Below are positions 10,900-21,734 of a DNA stretch of 64,000 nucleotides, piece after piece; position 1 is the stretch's first letter; each line of letters starts with the position of its first letter. A program made the position numbers and the translations under genes. The stretch comes from Spongospora subterranea f. sp. subterranea (taxonomy: Eukaryota > Endomyxa: Phytomyxea > Phytomyxea > Plasmodiophorida). Under the pieces are notes generated by a model. That model did not search any database and was not told where the DNA came from. It saw only the letters and a program-made list of their open reading frames with translations. Location: the NCBI GenBank assembly GCA_049724395.1, contig JAUGWO010000289.1, forward strand, positions 57,154 through 121,153. The letters run 5' to 3'.

Positions 10900-13300
10900 C
10901 AAATCTCCAAACCAGTTTCAAACGCCGATATTCCATCAAAACACACAAAACGCTTCAAATTTTGGACAAGATCAAGTTGGCTAGCGACCACAAAATATTG
11001 GATTGCCAAACTTGAAAAAATGAGCTTATTTCAAACAAAAACTCCTATCGATCGGTTATTTGAAACGGAGGTAGTACAAAAATTGCCTTGTTTTCGATTG
11101 GTTGCGATGAATCCGCATTAAACGACGCCACGAGTTAGTTCTCACCGGATTTTGGTCTCAAACATCACTGTGTCATTTTGCCTTATCATCCAGTTCTCCC
11201 TGCAATCTCTCAAACCTGTTTACCATTCGTTTTCAGGCTTTATTCATGCAACACAATCAGTTTCATTGATTTCGCTATACACCTGGTTCTCCTCTCCAAT
11301 AGAGTCATCTTCTCATGATTTCTCGGTTCCGACGATGTCAACCTGGATTGCCGTTGGATGGTACGATAAGGTGGATCAATAAACGAGCTGGATGTGGACT
11401 AAACTTTTAGCGCCTGCACTAATTCCAAATTAAATGGATGTATGTTGGTTGTGAACCAACCCCAATTTTTTTATGCCGAGTGTTTGTAAACTGAGTTTTA
11501 CTCAAGCGAAACTTGACGGCGATCAAATGCAGAATTTCCCTGAGCCCATGAATTCTGAAACCAAATGCACTATCAAATCAAGCAACGCTAGATATCGAAA
11601 GGTGTAAACTGGTAATCTTCCTTCTCTCTCAATTTTTCCTATTTGAAGATTACAAATTAGAGCATTCTTGCTCAAAGCTGGAATGCATACACTGCAGCAG
11701 CGTATGGAATACAGAATGCTTACGAGGAACTTGATTTTGGTTTCAAACCGGGTTCCTTACGCTGCAGCCAGTAGATGTGGTCCTGCCTCGAGCAAGAGGG
11801 CTCGATATGTACAACATTGCACATCAATTTAAAGGAAGGCGTCGTTTGAGTAATCCGGATCGGCGCTTCGAGGTCGTAGGACTTCCTGGACAATTTGGCT
11901 GTTGGGTGGTGTTGGGAAATGGCATTGATAAGGAATCAAAATCGCCTGTTGAGTTTGTTGATGGATGTGCTGTACTGCGATTTCGTGCTGCAAAAGTTCT
12001 GGTACATGAACACTAAACCGTAGTGTGTCTCTTTCAAGCAGAATGCCAGTCGAAACCTGTGGTCCATGATGGAATCATCGATTTTGAATTAGGTTTCCAA
12101 GAAGTCCTCGACATTGGGGTACAATCAAATTCGTTCTCAATGTGGATGACCTTCTCTGGCATTGCACGACAATAATCGACACATTGACAGTGTGAATAAT
12201 GCTAAACCGATTCTACTTCGCGATCTGTTACAGATTCAGAGTGTTTCTTTGATTTACAAGTATGTTTGAGGACCGATGGTTATCGAAAAATTGTTTCATC
12301 TCTATTTCGATTCATTTTGTCGATGATGGGCTTCTACTTTAATCTACCATCCTCTGTTTTCGAAAGTTTCCGGAGAGAATACATTGGCAACAATGGTCTG
12401 TACCCGTTCCATTGGTTGATGACAGTCGTTGCAATGTTTGTTGTCTCCCCCAAAGTTTAACCAGGCTGACCAGCAGGATCAACTGTCTCACTTGCTTAAT
12501 CCCTGAAACATGCCCTACTTCCTCCTTCTTTTTTACATTCCAAAAGGCCAGCTTATAGCCTGCATGGACTTGCCGCTTCTTCGACGACGACTGGAGAAAG
12601 GAACAGGTGTGGACCGGAATGTCGTATCGATAAAACATGGACATCAGCCCTGGCAAACCCCATTCGGTAGTTCTCTCCTAATGTGCAGTCTAATCAGGCA
12701 ACTGTAAATCTTGGAGCATCTCTGCAACTCGGCTACCAATGGGTGCATTCTACTGTTCGCAACGCTTCACGACACTGTCCGAACGATTGGCTAATCTGTC
12801 CCTGACTGATGAACGGCAGAATTCTACTGCAGATAACGTTCGGTTGAGCAGCAACTCATCAGACATGATATTGGTGTTTACTTGTTGTTCCATATCCAAT
12901 GACTCTGCAGAGATCTGTCGATCGCACGCAAGGAAGACCAGACGGAGCATGAGCTTACCAATCAGATGAATGGCATTCTTCGCTACGAGCTGGAGCTCTC
13001 TGATTGTACTTCAAATCGATCAGAATTATGATATTACATCACTATGAAATGGCCAAGGACAACGGGAAGGATGGAAATGATATCACAGTATGGTGAGAAC
13101 CAAATGTTTTGGACAGCGCATTTCCATGAACAAATTCCATAACCGAGTCATAGTTTGACCAGGTCTTGGGAGACTCTCCAGGTTGACGAACTTGAACCGG
13201 AAAAAATTCAAAGCGAATCATTTGCTGCATCACAACCAGAATCAACTGGAATGAGATCATTTGTTCTGGATTAATGACAGGATCTTCATTGACACTGGAA
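10900..13300. other. Gene-poor stretch, possible retroelement debris
   Basis: Frames at 11152-11382 (+), 11777-12016 (+), 12339-12656 (-), 12750-12950 (-) and 13042-13350 (-) have no clear family. The minus-strand frame near 12360-12460 contains a Cys-x2-Cys piece that could be a gag zinc knuckle, and 12750-12950 resembles gag-like helical sequence, but neither is convincing. Confidence 0.3.
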
Positions 13301-13348
13301 CCTTGATCTTGAACCATGCCATTCTCGATATCATCGGTTTCGCTCAAC

Positions 13349-14260
13349 ATGAATTTGAAGCAAAACGTCCTCTTGATCGCATCGATCGTCTCGCTCCTGG
13401 CAGCCGGATCCCTGGCTGCTGATGCACTCGATTTCTCCTATACGGATCAAGAGGCCTGGGCAAGATTACCCAACTCCCAATGTGGCAAATCGCATCAATC
13501 GCCCGTTAATATCAATCTAGCTCAAGCCAAAGTCAGCACCCTGTTGAGCGAGTTTTTTCGCTGCAGCTGGCAGGCACCCCATGCGATTATCAATGGGACA
13601 ATATTCAACACTGGCCGAACCATCGAACTAGACGTTGCCAGTCCTCATGAATGTGTGGGTATTCCTGGCCTTCCGCACGATAAGCGATTCCGATTGCAAC
13701 AGGTCCATATTCACTACAGCTCCCGATCCGGTGAAGGCAGCGAGCACACGTTTAATGGGAGAGCGGCGGCGCTTGAGTTGCATTTGGTTCATTTTGATAC
13801 AAAATTTGAGACCATTGAAAAAGCGGCCGCCCAACCCAATGGAATTATGGTCGCCGCTTTATTGTTTAATGAGGTATCGGAATCCATTGCGAATAGTGAG
13901 ATGGCCAAGATTGCGATCATGACAGCGACGACGCTGAAAAATGTCGCTAAAGAGAAGGATGCGAAACTGCACTTGGCACTTAACGTCCAAGCGTTGATAG
14001 CTCAAACGGGTTTCGCAGAGTTCAACCCACGATTCGTGACCTATCGTGGGTCGTTGACGACGCCAACGTGTAATGAGGTAGTGACATGGGTGATTGCCGA
14101 TGGAAGAGGACACATCGGTGAGCACTCCATGCGGGTACTTCGATCGGCATCAGGCAAGGAGAACGGCAGACTTGTGCCCAACTTCAGACACGTTCAGCCC
14201 CTGAACGACCGCCCAGTCCTTGCATCGTTCGATCATCGACAACCCGCTCTTCGTTTCTAA
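13349..14260 (+). CDS. Secreted alpha-class carbonic anhydrase
   Basis: Zinc enzyme interconverting CO2 and bicarbonate, expected outside the cell or in the secretory path. A single exon of 303 codons plus stop from the ATG at 13349, chosen over the in-frame ATG at 13316 because a signal peptide (NVLLIASIVSLLAAGSLAA) follows directly. The family motif SPVNI is at residue 51. The zinc ligands are present: His120 and His122 (QVHIHYSS) and His145 (ELHLVHF), with Glu132 in GSEH and the active-site threonine in SLTTPTCNE. Cys45 and the Cys of TTPTC match the disulphide of secreted members. The usual His-Trp-Gly after the second ligand is His-Tyr-Ser here. All catalytic residues remain, so activity is expected. 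A possible polyadenylation signal AATAAA lies at about 14299. Confidence 0.95.
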   Translation: MNLKQNVLLIASIVSLLAAGSLAADALDFSYTDQEAWARLPNSQCGKSHQSPVNINLAQAKVSTLLSEFFRCSWQAPHAIINGTIFNTGRTIELDVASPHECVGIPGLPHDKRFRLQQVHIHYSSRSGEGSEHTFNGRAAALELHLVHFDTKFETIEKAAAQPNGIMVAALLFNEVSESIANSEMAKIAIMTATTLKNVAKEKDAKLHLALNVQALIAQTGFAEFNPRFVTYRGSLTTPTCNEVVTWVIADGRGHIGEHSMRVLRSASGKENGRLVPNFRHVQPLNDRPVLASFDHRQPALRF

Positions 14261-16480
14261 ACATGACGATTCGCAAAGGAGCGTCTTTCCCCATTGTCAA
14301 TAAAACCATTCGTTTTGGGATAATCAGTCGTGGAGACTCATTACAAAGGCGAACTCTACCGTATATCACTATCATGCTCGGGACCTCCATCATCTCAGAG
14401 TTCTATCAGATCGGAATCTGCACATGTCATATCATCTGTAGGTTCAACGACAACAAGTCAACCAATTTTTCAACTCCAGATGGTCGATCTCGTCAGCGAC
14501 ATCGATCATCATCAGGTTCCGTATGCGCTCAATCAACGATGGACCCAATGGCTCTGCTCAATTCGGGGAACGTTCAAGACCGGATATGGCTGGTTTTAGC
14601 ATCGATCAACCAAATTGTATCTGAATTGAATTTGTTGATCAATATTGGTGGTGTAGAATGGCTGATCGTCACCTGGGAAAAGCGTCCTACACCTTTTCTG
14701 ATGTCCCTCCAGAATACTTGACATGTTCGACATCGGACACGTATCCGTTTATTGGCCAACGCCATCCTTGGTTGTGGCACCACCGGAGTCAATGATATGC
14801 ATTGTTGTGCGATGTGTATGTCGTCGTTATCGCGTCTGTATTGCGCTAAGGTTCGTCTTGCACATAGTCAGAGACGTTCGTCGATTACTTCCTGTTCCAA
14901 AGCAACCCAAGGCTGTGGCGGGCGGTGTTTCTGAACTCCTCTCGGGGTGTTCAGCGAAATAGGCGACCTTACTCGATTCCTGTCGGTTGTCCTGTTTGGC
15001 GCTCTTTCGCCCTCGTCCGTATACTCCTCAGCGCGTACTTCGTCATTTAGTTCTCGGATGGGTGACCAATTCGCGTGCAGAATATACCCTTGGTGTGTCG
15101 CTGGTCATTGTTGACAGTGTTTCGGTTGTGTTCGTCTTGTTTTGGTGACGTTCAACACCATGTTGTTTCGCACAGTTGAACCTGCACTTGCATCTGCGAT
15201 TCGTCAAATGTTACCATGATTGTTTAACTACGTTGGGCGCTATCGAGAATTCATGGACAGGTCGTTGACGTCGTTTTCAAAGTTGCGGTGATGTGGAGAT
15301 GCAGGTATGCGAATTGCCGGTTCCAAAATATCCAACAACTCGCCTACCTGCACTGCGGCGGTATCACCGCTGACGAAATCGGCATCAACGGTCTGTGGAC
15401 GAACATCGTCAGCGTTCAGCGAAGTCAAGAGTAAATCACGACGGCAATGTCACAACTGACAACACAGGTTTTGCTATACAAACAGCACCGAATTGATCGT
15501 CGCCAAGACGGGGCATTGCCGACTCATCACGTAACAATATTCGGTCAACAAATTGCAGCGTCAATCGACAGCCGTCGTGTAAATTCTGCACACGAATCGG
15601 CCACTCGACGGACGAATGCCGAATTATGGCGAAGTAAGTCCGGGCGCCACGAAGAACACGCGAAAAGAGTTGTCCCATTGCTGATACACCAATTTTAACA
15701 GGAACTACTCGGCCAATCATGAACTCCACACATCACACGCGATGGCAACGATAGACACATCAGGCAATGAACACATTATCGATTATGGCGCCGCAGACAA
15801 AGTCATTATCGATCACAACCGGCTGCTGACACCGGTAAACATATCGATCTCGGTCGCCAACGTAGGAGCGAAGATGCACGCGACAGGGAGGGTATCACGA
15901 CGATACGTTGAGGCGCTGTGAGATCGGCAGATGTGATCGAGTTTATGACTAGACGCGACAGCACATTTATGTCTAAATTGAATTTTCAAACCGAATTATC
16001 AAACCTGGCCGATCCACCTCAATATTAACCCAAAACGCTCAACGTGCCCTCCCTCAACAACCTGCAGAAATAGGGACCTATGGCACCGTTGATTCGGTCA
16101 CCAGGGCGCACATGGCACCGATCGGCACGACGAGATTCACGGGTGGCCAACACACACCGATCACTGACTTCGTCGTCAATAAGGGGGGAAGCGCGTCATC
16201 CCGACACCATCCCCGACATCAAGATATGATGACTTCAAAACGATGGCCGCACAGATTCCGACAGCCCAAGGCGGTGTTTTAGACGATCTGAGGCCAACGG
16301 TATACAGGAATGGGTAAGTGCAATGCAGGATGAGTAGATCAACACACCCTCATATCCGAGTTGCTGTACTAATGAGTCACTTCCCTGGAGACCGTTCCTT
16401 GACGTGCCATCGGCTCATGCAAGATTAACGATATCGGTATGTTAATTTAAATCATCCTGCTCGGTTCTACCTCTTTTTCT
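14261..16480. other. Coding-like but unrecognised region
   Basis: Frames on the plus strand at 14263-14721, 14330-14599 and 14658-14820 (MADRHLGKASYTF...) and a Cys-rich one at 14752-14934, and on the minus strand at 15240-15428 and 15436-15729, have plausible amino-acid composition. I could not link them into a gene or name a family. From 15730 to 16480 I see nothing. Confidence 0.35.
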
Positions 16481-17113
16481 TTAGCTTCTGATGCTTATCA
16501 TCTTCAATATCAAAAAGATATGACTCGTACGAAGTAGTAAGCTTCTATGTCTAGGATCATGAAGATGTCGTCGATCTAACGATAGTAAAGAAGGCATTGG
16601 GGAGTGAATTCTTTGTCGAGGGCGTTTAGATAAAGGGTCGGTAGATGTTCGGACCGACAGAGGTAAACCTAGGTAGTCTGCTCCTTTACAAAATAATGTA
16701 AAAGCGTAAAGCAACAACTCCAGCTCTAGATCGTTGTAGCAGACAAAATACATTGGTTTGGTAGCCATGGTATTTCCGAATATCATCATCGGTGGCCCTT
16801 TCTCACCTCAACCATCTTGAGATTGACAAACCCATCTGCACCATTATCTGGAACATACTTGTCCAACACCATGAAGAAGGATACTACGAATTGAATGACT
16901 AGTTCACCATTGAGTGTTCGGTATATCGACGATATCTTCATGACCCTAGACATTGAAGCTTATCACGTCGTGCGCGTCAGTATGATTAATATCATTGAAG
17001 GTATTGATATAACTTTTACAGAAAGTTATACTCCAGTTGATTTCTTAGATCTAACAGCCCTCAAGTTGAATGATCGGGGTAGGTTTAGAATCTACCCTAA
17101 AACAACCTCATGA
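16481..17113. mobile_element. Two inverted reverse-transcriptase fragments, possibly Penelope-like
   Basis: The plus strand at 16895-17113 encodes SPLSVRYIDDIFMTLDIEA followed by PVDFLDLTALKLNDRGRFRI. The YIDDIF box followed by a VDFLD block is typical of Penelope-like elements. The minus strand around 16600-16500 carries a diverged copy of the same block (IDDIFMILDIEAYY), with an in-frame stop just before it. The two copies point in opposite directions about 300 bases apart. Too little remains to classify firmly. Confidence 0.55.
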
Positions 17114-17596
17114 TACCTTCCCAGATCTGGCATGAGTGATCCTAAATAACACCAATAAAGGTTATATCAGAAGGCAACTTCTTCTTCGGCATCTACGACA
17201 AAACACCCTAGAATTCGACGGAATTGGGCAAACCAGCACGTTATAGTTCCCATTGCGAGATAGAGGCATCTCTTCTAATTTCATCTTCCCAACCTTGAGC
17301 CAGACTAATTGTTAAATTAGAGCCGATGCAATTAATAGAACCCAGGAGCCTCAAGAACTGGATCCCAGGAAATGCTGAAAATATGAAGCTAAAGAACGTA
17401 TCAAGGTTGAAGATTCTATATATGTTCGAGATACTGTATTACCTTGGAAACCTCGTTGTCGGTCGGTTTCGATCCAATCTATGCGTTCATTTTGAAAAAA
17501 CTTGTACCTTTCTACGCATCGGCAAACTCCAGCACCAAAGGAGAGAACGATTTCCGTATGATTGGTTTATTTGAGTAATGTGGTTGAGGTATTGTT
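17114..17596. other. No recognised gene
   Basis: Frame 17326-17574 (+) could be a continuation of the reverse-transcriptase remnant but lacks a clear motif. Confidence 0.3.
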
Positions 17597-18619
17597 TTAA
17601 AGAGCAGCAATAAAGACTAAAACTAGAACCGCAACAGCTATACTAACAGTGAAATGCATTCCCTCATTAGTTGCTGGTTCCGAAAATGACCCTCCTGTAG
17701 TTCCAGTTCCCGTTCCTGTTCCTGTTCCTGTTGTTGTCCCGGCTATGGCCTTTGTCCCGTCGAACTTTGTTTTGTCCTGCCCGGTTAATTCACATCGATG
17801 TTCGGAAAAACTGCATGTCGATCCAGCCATCTACACGGCGTGTGAATATCATCGCCGATTTGCAAATTTCACTGACGATGGTCTTACAGCTGTGGTACAA
17901 TATGCTGCAGGATCGGTCTGGCTGATGCAATCTCCATCCATCTGTGTATAAGTCCCTGTTGAGCCAGCGCTTGCCTCTGCTGTACAAAATCCAAATCTGT
18001 GCAAATTTAACTTCAATATGGTGGTCATCAACAGATATGCTGCCAACAGTCGTCGTCTTCCCCAAAATACTTCGGCGAACCAAGTCGATAACGTGGAACA
18101 AAAGAAATAAAACAACGGAATTGACAGGGCTCAAAATCCCGCAAGGGAAAGAACAAGAAGGTGCTGGTCAAACGTTTAAGCATTTGGCCGGACGCATCTG
18201 GCAAAATGATAAGGGTGGCCATCGCGTATAGCTCAATACAGCACACCATGAAATGATTATAGAACCGATTACTAATATAGACCAGAATACAAATGTGGTC
18301 TAAATTGCTGAAAATCTCAACTCAACCAAAACTGCTATAAGTGATTAAAACTAGATCAGAGTTCAAATGTGTTCGAGCACAGCCTCATTTGATATGAAAA
18401 AAAGTGAGTTTCGTTGCCTTGTTCCGTTATTTGTTTGTCGTAATCATGTACTAAATAGAACGAGTGAACACACCTGGTACAATATAAACTACCTCCCAAG
18501 CCGTTAGCGTTGTATGGGCACGCCTGATTCTGGTACCAGGGCCCGCATCGCGCCACCGTTAGGTCCTGTGTCTGACCGAGACCCGTCATCAGCGCAACGA
18601 GTAAAGCGAAGATCATCAT
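17597..18619 (-). CDS. Small secreted Cys-rich protein with Gly/Thr stalk and C-terminal membrane anchor
   Basis: Unrecognised family. Exon 1 starts at the ATG at 18619: signal peptide MMIFALLVALMTGLGQT, then a Cys-rich segment (CGPWYQNQACP...YCTRC) to about 18475. The middle exon or exons (about 18330-18033, ending DDDCWQHI) are uncertain. The last two junctions are clear: a 53-nt intron at 18032-17980 and a 57-nt intron with donor GTAAGA at 17887-17831, both keeping frame. The final exon (17830-17597) has STCSFSEHRC, then a stalk of alternating Thr-Gly (TTTGTGTGTGTGTTGG), then a hydrophobic end, FTVSIAVAVLVLVFIAAL, with no tail. Such an end suits a membrane or GPI anchor. Probably a cell-surface protein. 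The first intron boundaries are my weakest call. Confidence 0.55.
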
Positions 18620-18754
18620 TGCGATCACGAGTTGTGATGATATTGTTTTGTGACGCGTGTTGTTGGTTCGGTTACTAGCGCGTGCCCTGAATGAGTCGAC
18701 CCATTTAAGACGATAATGGGACGACGACTGTGAGACGAACATGAGACGACCCAT

Positions 18755-19700
18755 GATCGGGTCATCGTGTGAACTTTCAAGTCGATTTGAATGACTTGAC
18801 CAGGTGGTATTGCCGATCAGTGAAACGTCATCCTGGCTCTACTACTCCAGTACTCTGATTACATTACACACGCGCGTTACAAGTTGTGTGCTAGAGTCCA
18901 CTTGGATGGTATCGAAATAAAGGGTGACGTTTCGCCCCCCGGCAGTACAAGTGATGACTTGAAACATTGCACACGATGACCACTATTGATGCGCCTGAGA
19001 CCGACTCTGAGAGGATCATGAGACGACTATGAGACCGTCGAGACGATGAGACACCATGATGGGATCATTAGACGGCCATGATGCAACCATAATGGGTTCC
19101 TGTCTCACAGCGGAGGTCAACCATCGACAATACATTTTATAGTGCAACGACGTTACTTCAAATTACGAACGGTGCTCATTCCTTGTTCAGTGGCCCATAT
19201 ATGACTGCTGAAGTCGGCGCCTGGACTAAAAGGATTATTGGGCGTCAGCTCACGTAGTAAAACACGTTGTAAGAAACATTGAAGTGTAATGCCTTTATCA
19301 TCGACCCAGCTCGGGCTGTGTTCATTTGCGAATCACGTTCGCATCAAATTATTGTCAAAAAAAGTATTGCCACACGCAGAGGAGATCGACGTCTAAATGG
19401 TTTTATCGGCTGCTGCTGCACGACAACCATTTCGTTGATGAAACAACGAAAAGCATCAGCAATTAGAGTTGAGATCCAGCAGCCACTGTTGCTGTTTTCA
19501 CCAAAATAATCGAGCTTTGGCAGTGACGATTTTAGATTGTCGGCAACAATTGCAGCTTGAGCTGTTGCCGGCGTTTATGGACACATTTCAACCTGATATG
19601 GAGTTACCCCTAACCATGTCCAATGACTTGGAGCAAGCTCAGCAGCAGGAGGGCAGTTACGATACACTGGAGATGGTTAGCGGAACAGAGTCGGTAACGC
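18755..19700. other. No recognised gene
   Basis: Sequence rich in GAGAC and ATGAGAC words near 18700-19090 without a clean tandem period. A plus-strand frame at 19469-19717 ends just where the inverted repeat begins and may be coding, but matches nothing known. Confidence 0.3.
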
Positions 19701-19704
19701 GAAA

Positions 19705-20122
19705 GACGCGGTCATAAACGAGCCGATGGCAATTCCGGACATGGTTTCAGATGAACAAGTGTGTTGGTGGCTACAACGAAAACAAGTGCTCGACTGCGCT
19801 CCATGCGTCGCCCGAATCACGTAACATGTACTCGCCTTCGTTATCGTCGCAAGATTGGATAGTGAGTTATAAAATTGTATCAAGGGCTCTGTTACTATTT
19901 GTTTCGCGATATATTGCAACAGTTTTAATAACAGTTTATAACTCAAAATAGCATCTTGTGGACTATCCAATCTTGCGACGAGAACGAAGACGAGTACATG
20001 TTACGTGATTCGGGTGACGCTGGGAGCGCAACGAGCACTTGTTTTCTTTGTAGCCACCACCACACTAACTTGTTCATCTGAAACCATGTCCGGAACTGCT
20101 ATCGGCTCGTTTATGACCACGT
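19705..20122. repeat. Inverted repeat, arms about 158 bp
   Basis: Left arm 19705-19862 is the inverse of 19965-20122. Both contain GGTCATAAACGAGCCGAT at the outer edge and CAAGATTGGATAG at the inner edge, with about 100 bases of AT-rich loop between. The right arm lies in the minus-strand frame 20393-20001 that may be the 3' end of the alpha-kinase gene, so the left arm is an inverted copy of that gene end. Confidence 0.9.
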
Positions 20123-20393
20123 CCTCTGCGGGTGTCAAGATTTGCGACTTTTTGGCTTGAGTATACGATATTTGCTGGAGTTCCTCTGACGATGTCCATG
20201 CATCTTCACTTTCAGCTGCATCTGATGTCGGCGTATCGGAGTCCCCATTACTGCTTGTCAAAAGCTGGTCCAAACGTGCCCGCAGGGCGCTCCAGTCTCG
20301 CTGAATGGCAAACCCTGTTACATTCGTGTTCTTCGAAAAACTTGGCCATCGAAGAGGAACCCATATTGCCGACCCCGAACGTTGATTCAGCAT
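20001..20393 (-). other. Acidic, Ser-rich open frame, possible extra 3' exon of the alpha-kinase
   Basis: Minus-strand frame with composition typical of a disordered tail (SSNGDSDTPTSDAAESEDA, then SYTQAKKSQILTPAEDVV) ending at 20001. It overlaps the alpha-kinase 3' end in another frame. A splice from the kinase into this frame is possible but I could not place a donor at normal intron length. Confidence 0.4.
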
Positions 20394-20764
20394 GATGTGC
20401 TAAGACAATTTCTACATCGGTATAGACCCCACTCGCCACTTTGATGTCTAAAGCCATGAACTCGCCATCAGAACGGGAGAAGGCAAAATGACTAAAAGCC
20501 GACGCTTTCATTCGATCTTTTTTAGTCTTGGCTGCGGTCTTGTTCGTAATCGTAATAATTTCGACTAGAGATAATTAAATAGATTAGACTTAACCGCACT
20601 GGGAGTTTCAGAAGGTTCTTACCCGAATTCGACACGAACTTATGAAATCTACCCTTGATTGGGCGTTCAACTGTCCAAATCACATCTTCTGACACATGCG
20701 ATTCAGTGCGGATCGCATTTTCCCGGAAACAAAACGTCAAAAATTTCCGGTTACAGTTCGACAA
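20248..20764 (-). CDS. Alpha-kinase (eEF2-kinase/myosin heavy-chain kinase family), partial model
   Basis: Atypical Ser/Thr protein kinase. Two exons join through a 58-nt intron (20622-20565, donor GTAAGA, acceptor CTCTAG) in phase 1. Exon 1 (from at most 20764) holds IWTVERPIKGRFHKFVSNSG, matching the E...I.G.F.K..SN.G strand of the fold. Exon 2 holds AFSHFAFSRSDGEFMALDI, VYTDVEI, FGVGNMG and MAKFFEEHECNRVC, the conserved C-lobe and zinc-binding Cys/His end of alpha-kinases. The usual LVVDIQG is changed to MALDIKV. N-lobe exons with the catalytic lysine should lie upstream (20850-21000) but could not be joined in frame, so it is open whether the gene is complete. Its 3' end takes part in an inverted repeat. 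Confidence 0.82.
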
Positions 20765-20849
20765 CCACGTTGTCGCAAAATACGACCATCATGTCATCGA
20801 TTGCTACGAGCGAGTTGAACTCCAACGCCATCTGAGAACATAATGACGC

Positions 20850-21734
20850 CATCTGGACCGCTCGCCGTGCCTAGGCGGTCATCTTCTGCGGATTTGGCAA
20901 CTTTAAACACTACAGGGACAGAACCGAAAACCAACGGGAAGAGTAGCGTCCTTGAACACAGTTTTGTTTTCGCCATCGGAAACAGGATCCTCGTCAAAAA
21001 CTGTTCCCGTCAATTTGATTGAGTATAGCAACTGCAGAACCTTTAAACTGCTGTGTCTGCTTTCGAATTCTCATACACATCTTTAAACTGGTATTGTTTC
21101 AGATCGCCGAATGCGCTAGGACATACCTCGTCGCATTGTTTCGTAGCTGTTTTCGTCCGCCTCAAGGCAAGACCGATGGCGTCATTTTCGTCATTCTGGT
21201 TGAACTGCTCGATGGTGCGCTGAGGTCGCTGAACTGGAACAGTGTCTTCAAAGTTATGGGGGTTGATCATATCATACTCCTCCCATTCATCAATAACGGT
21301 CTGATCTATTGCTATCATTTTGTTGTAATTTGTGTTTTCTATAGTTTGCTTACTTGGTTTGTGTTGCCTATTTAGTGGTGTTGTTCCTGTTTTCCTGTTC
21401 AGGTCAGTACATGTGATCACAGCAATCCGTTTGACGGGATACTGTGCAATTCGTTGACCCCAGTCATCTGGAGTCTGCATTGTCTTTCCCATCCTTTTTA
21501 CAGGACAGCTACAAAGATTGGGGTAATGGTTCTGGTTACCCTTTTCAGTGCATAGTTTGGTCATTGTTCGCTGCCTATGCAAATACATAGGACGCGCGAG
21601 GCCAATAATACGATTGATATTTGATGAATTACCTTGAACCACGCCTTGAGAGTACGTGTGTCATTGGGCTGGCCTCCACCTGCCTTCCCTCCACTATCGT
21701 TCCCTGTCGCAGAGCACTCCGATATTCCCATCAA
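20850..21734 (-). other. Unrecognised 199-codon open frame
   Basis: The minus-strand frame 21642-21043 is the longest here. It contains DDWGQRIAQYPVKRIAVITC and a polar C-terminal half rich in Gln/Asn/Asp. It lies immediately downstream of the degenerate paralogue of the secreted Cys/WG gene and may have been its continuation: a GTAATT...GCATAG intron of about 59 nt sits between them, but the phases do not fit. Function unknown. Confidence 0.4.

Noticed and set aside
10860-10905. Right-hand terminal inverted repeat of the mariner element (AAAGTTGACCCTCATCAACAC)
   Set aside because: It only weakly matches the inverse of the left end (GGGTGTCAACCTT); not convincing without other copies.
15020-15090. 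5S rRNA-like box (TAGTTCTCGGATGGGTGACC)
   Set aside because: Close to the 5S internal box C, but the A box and intermediate element at the right distance upstream and the closing stem are absent.
17700-17745. Simple (GT/CC)-rich repeat as an independent feature
   Set aside because: It encodes the Thr-Gly stalk of the anchored protein, so it is described with that gene.
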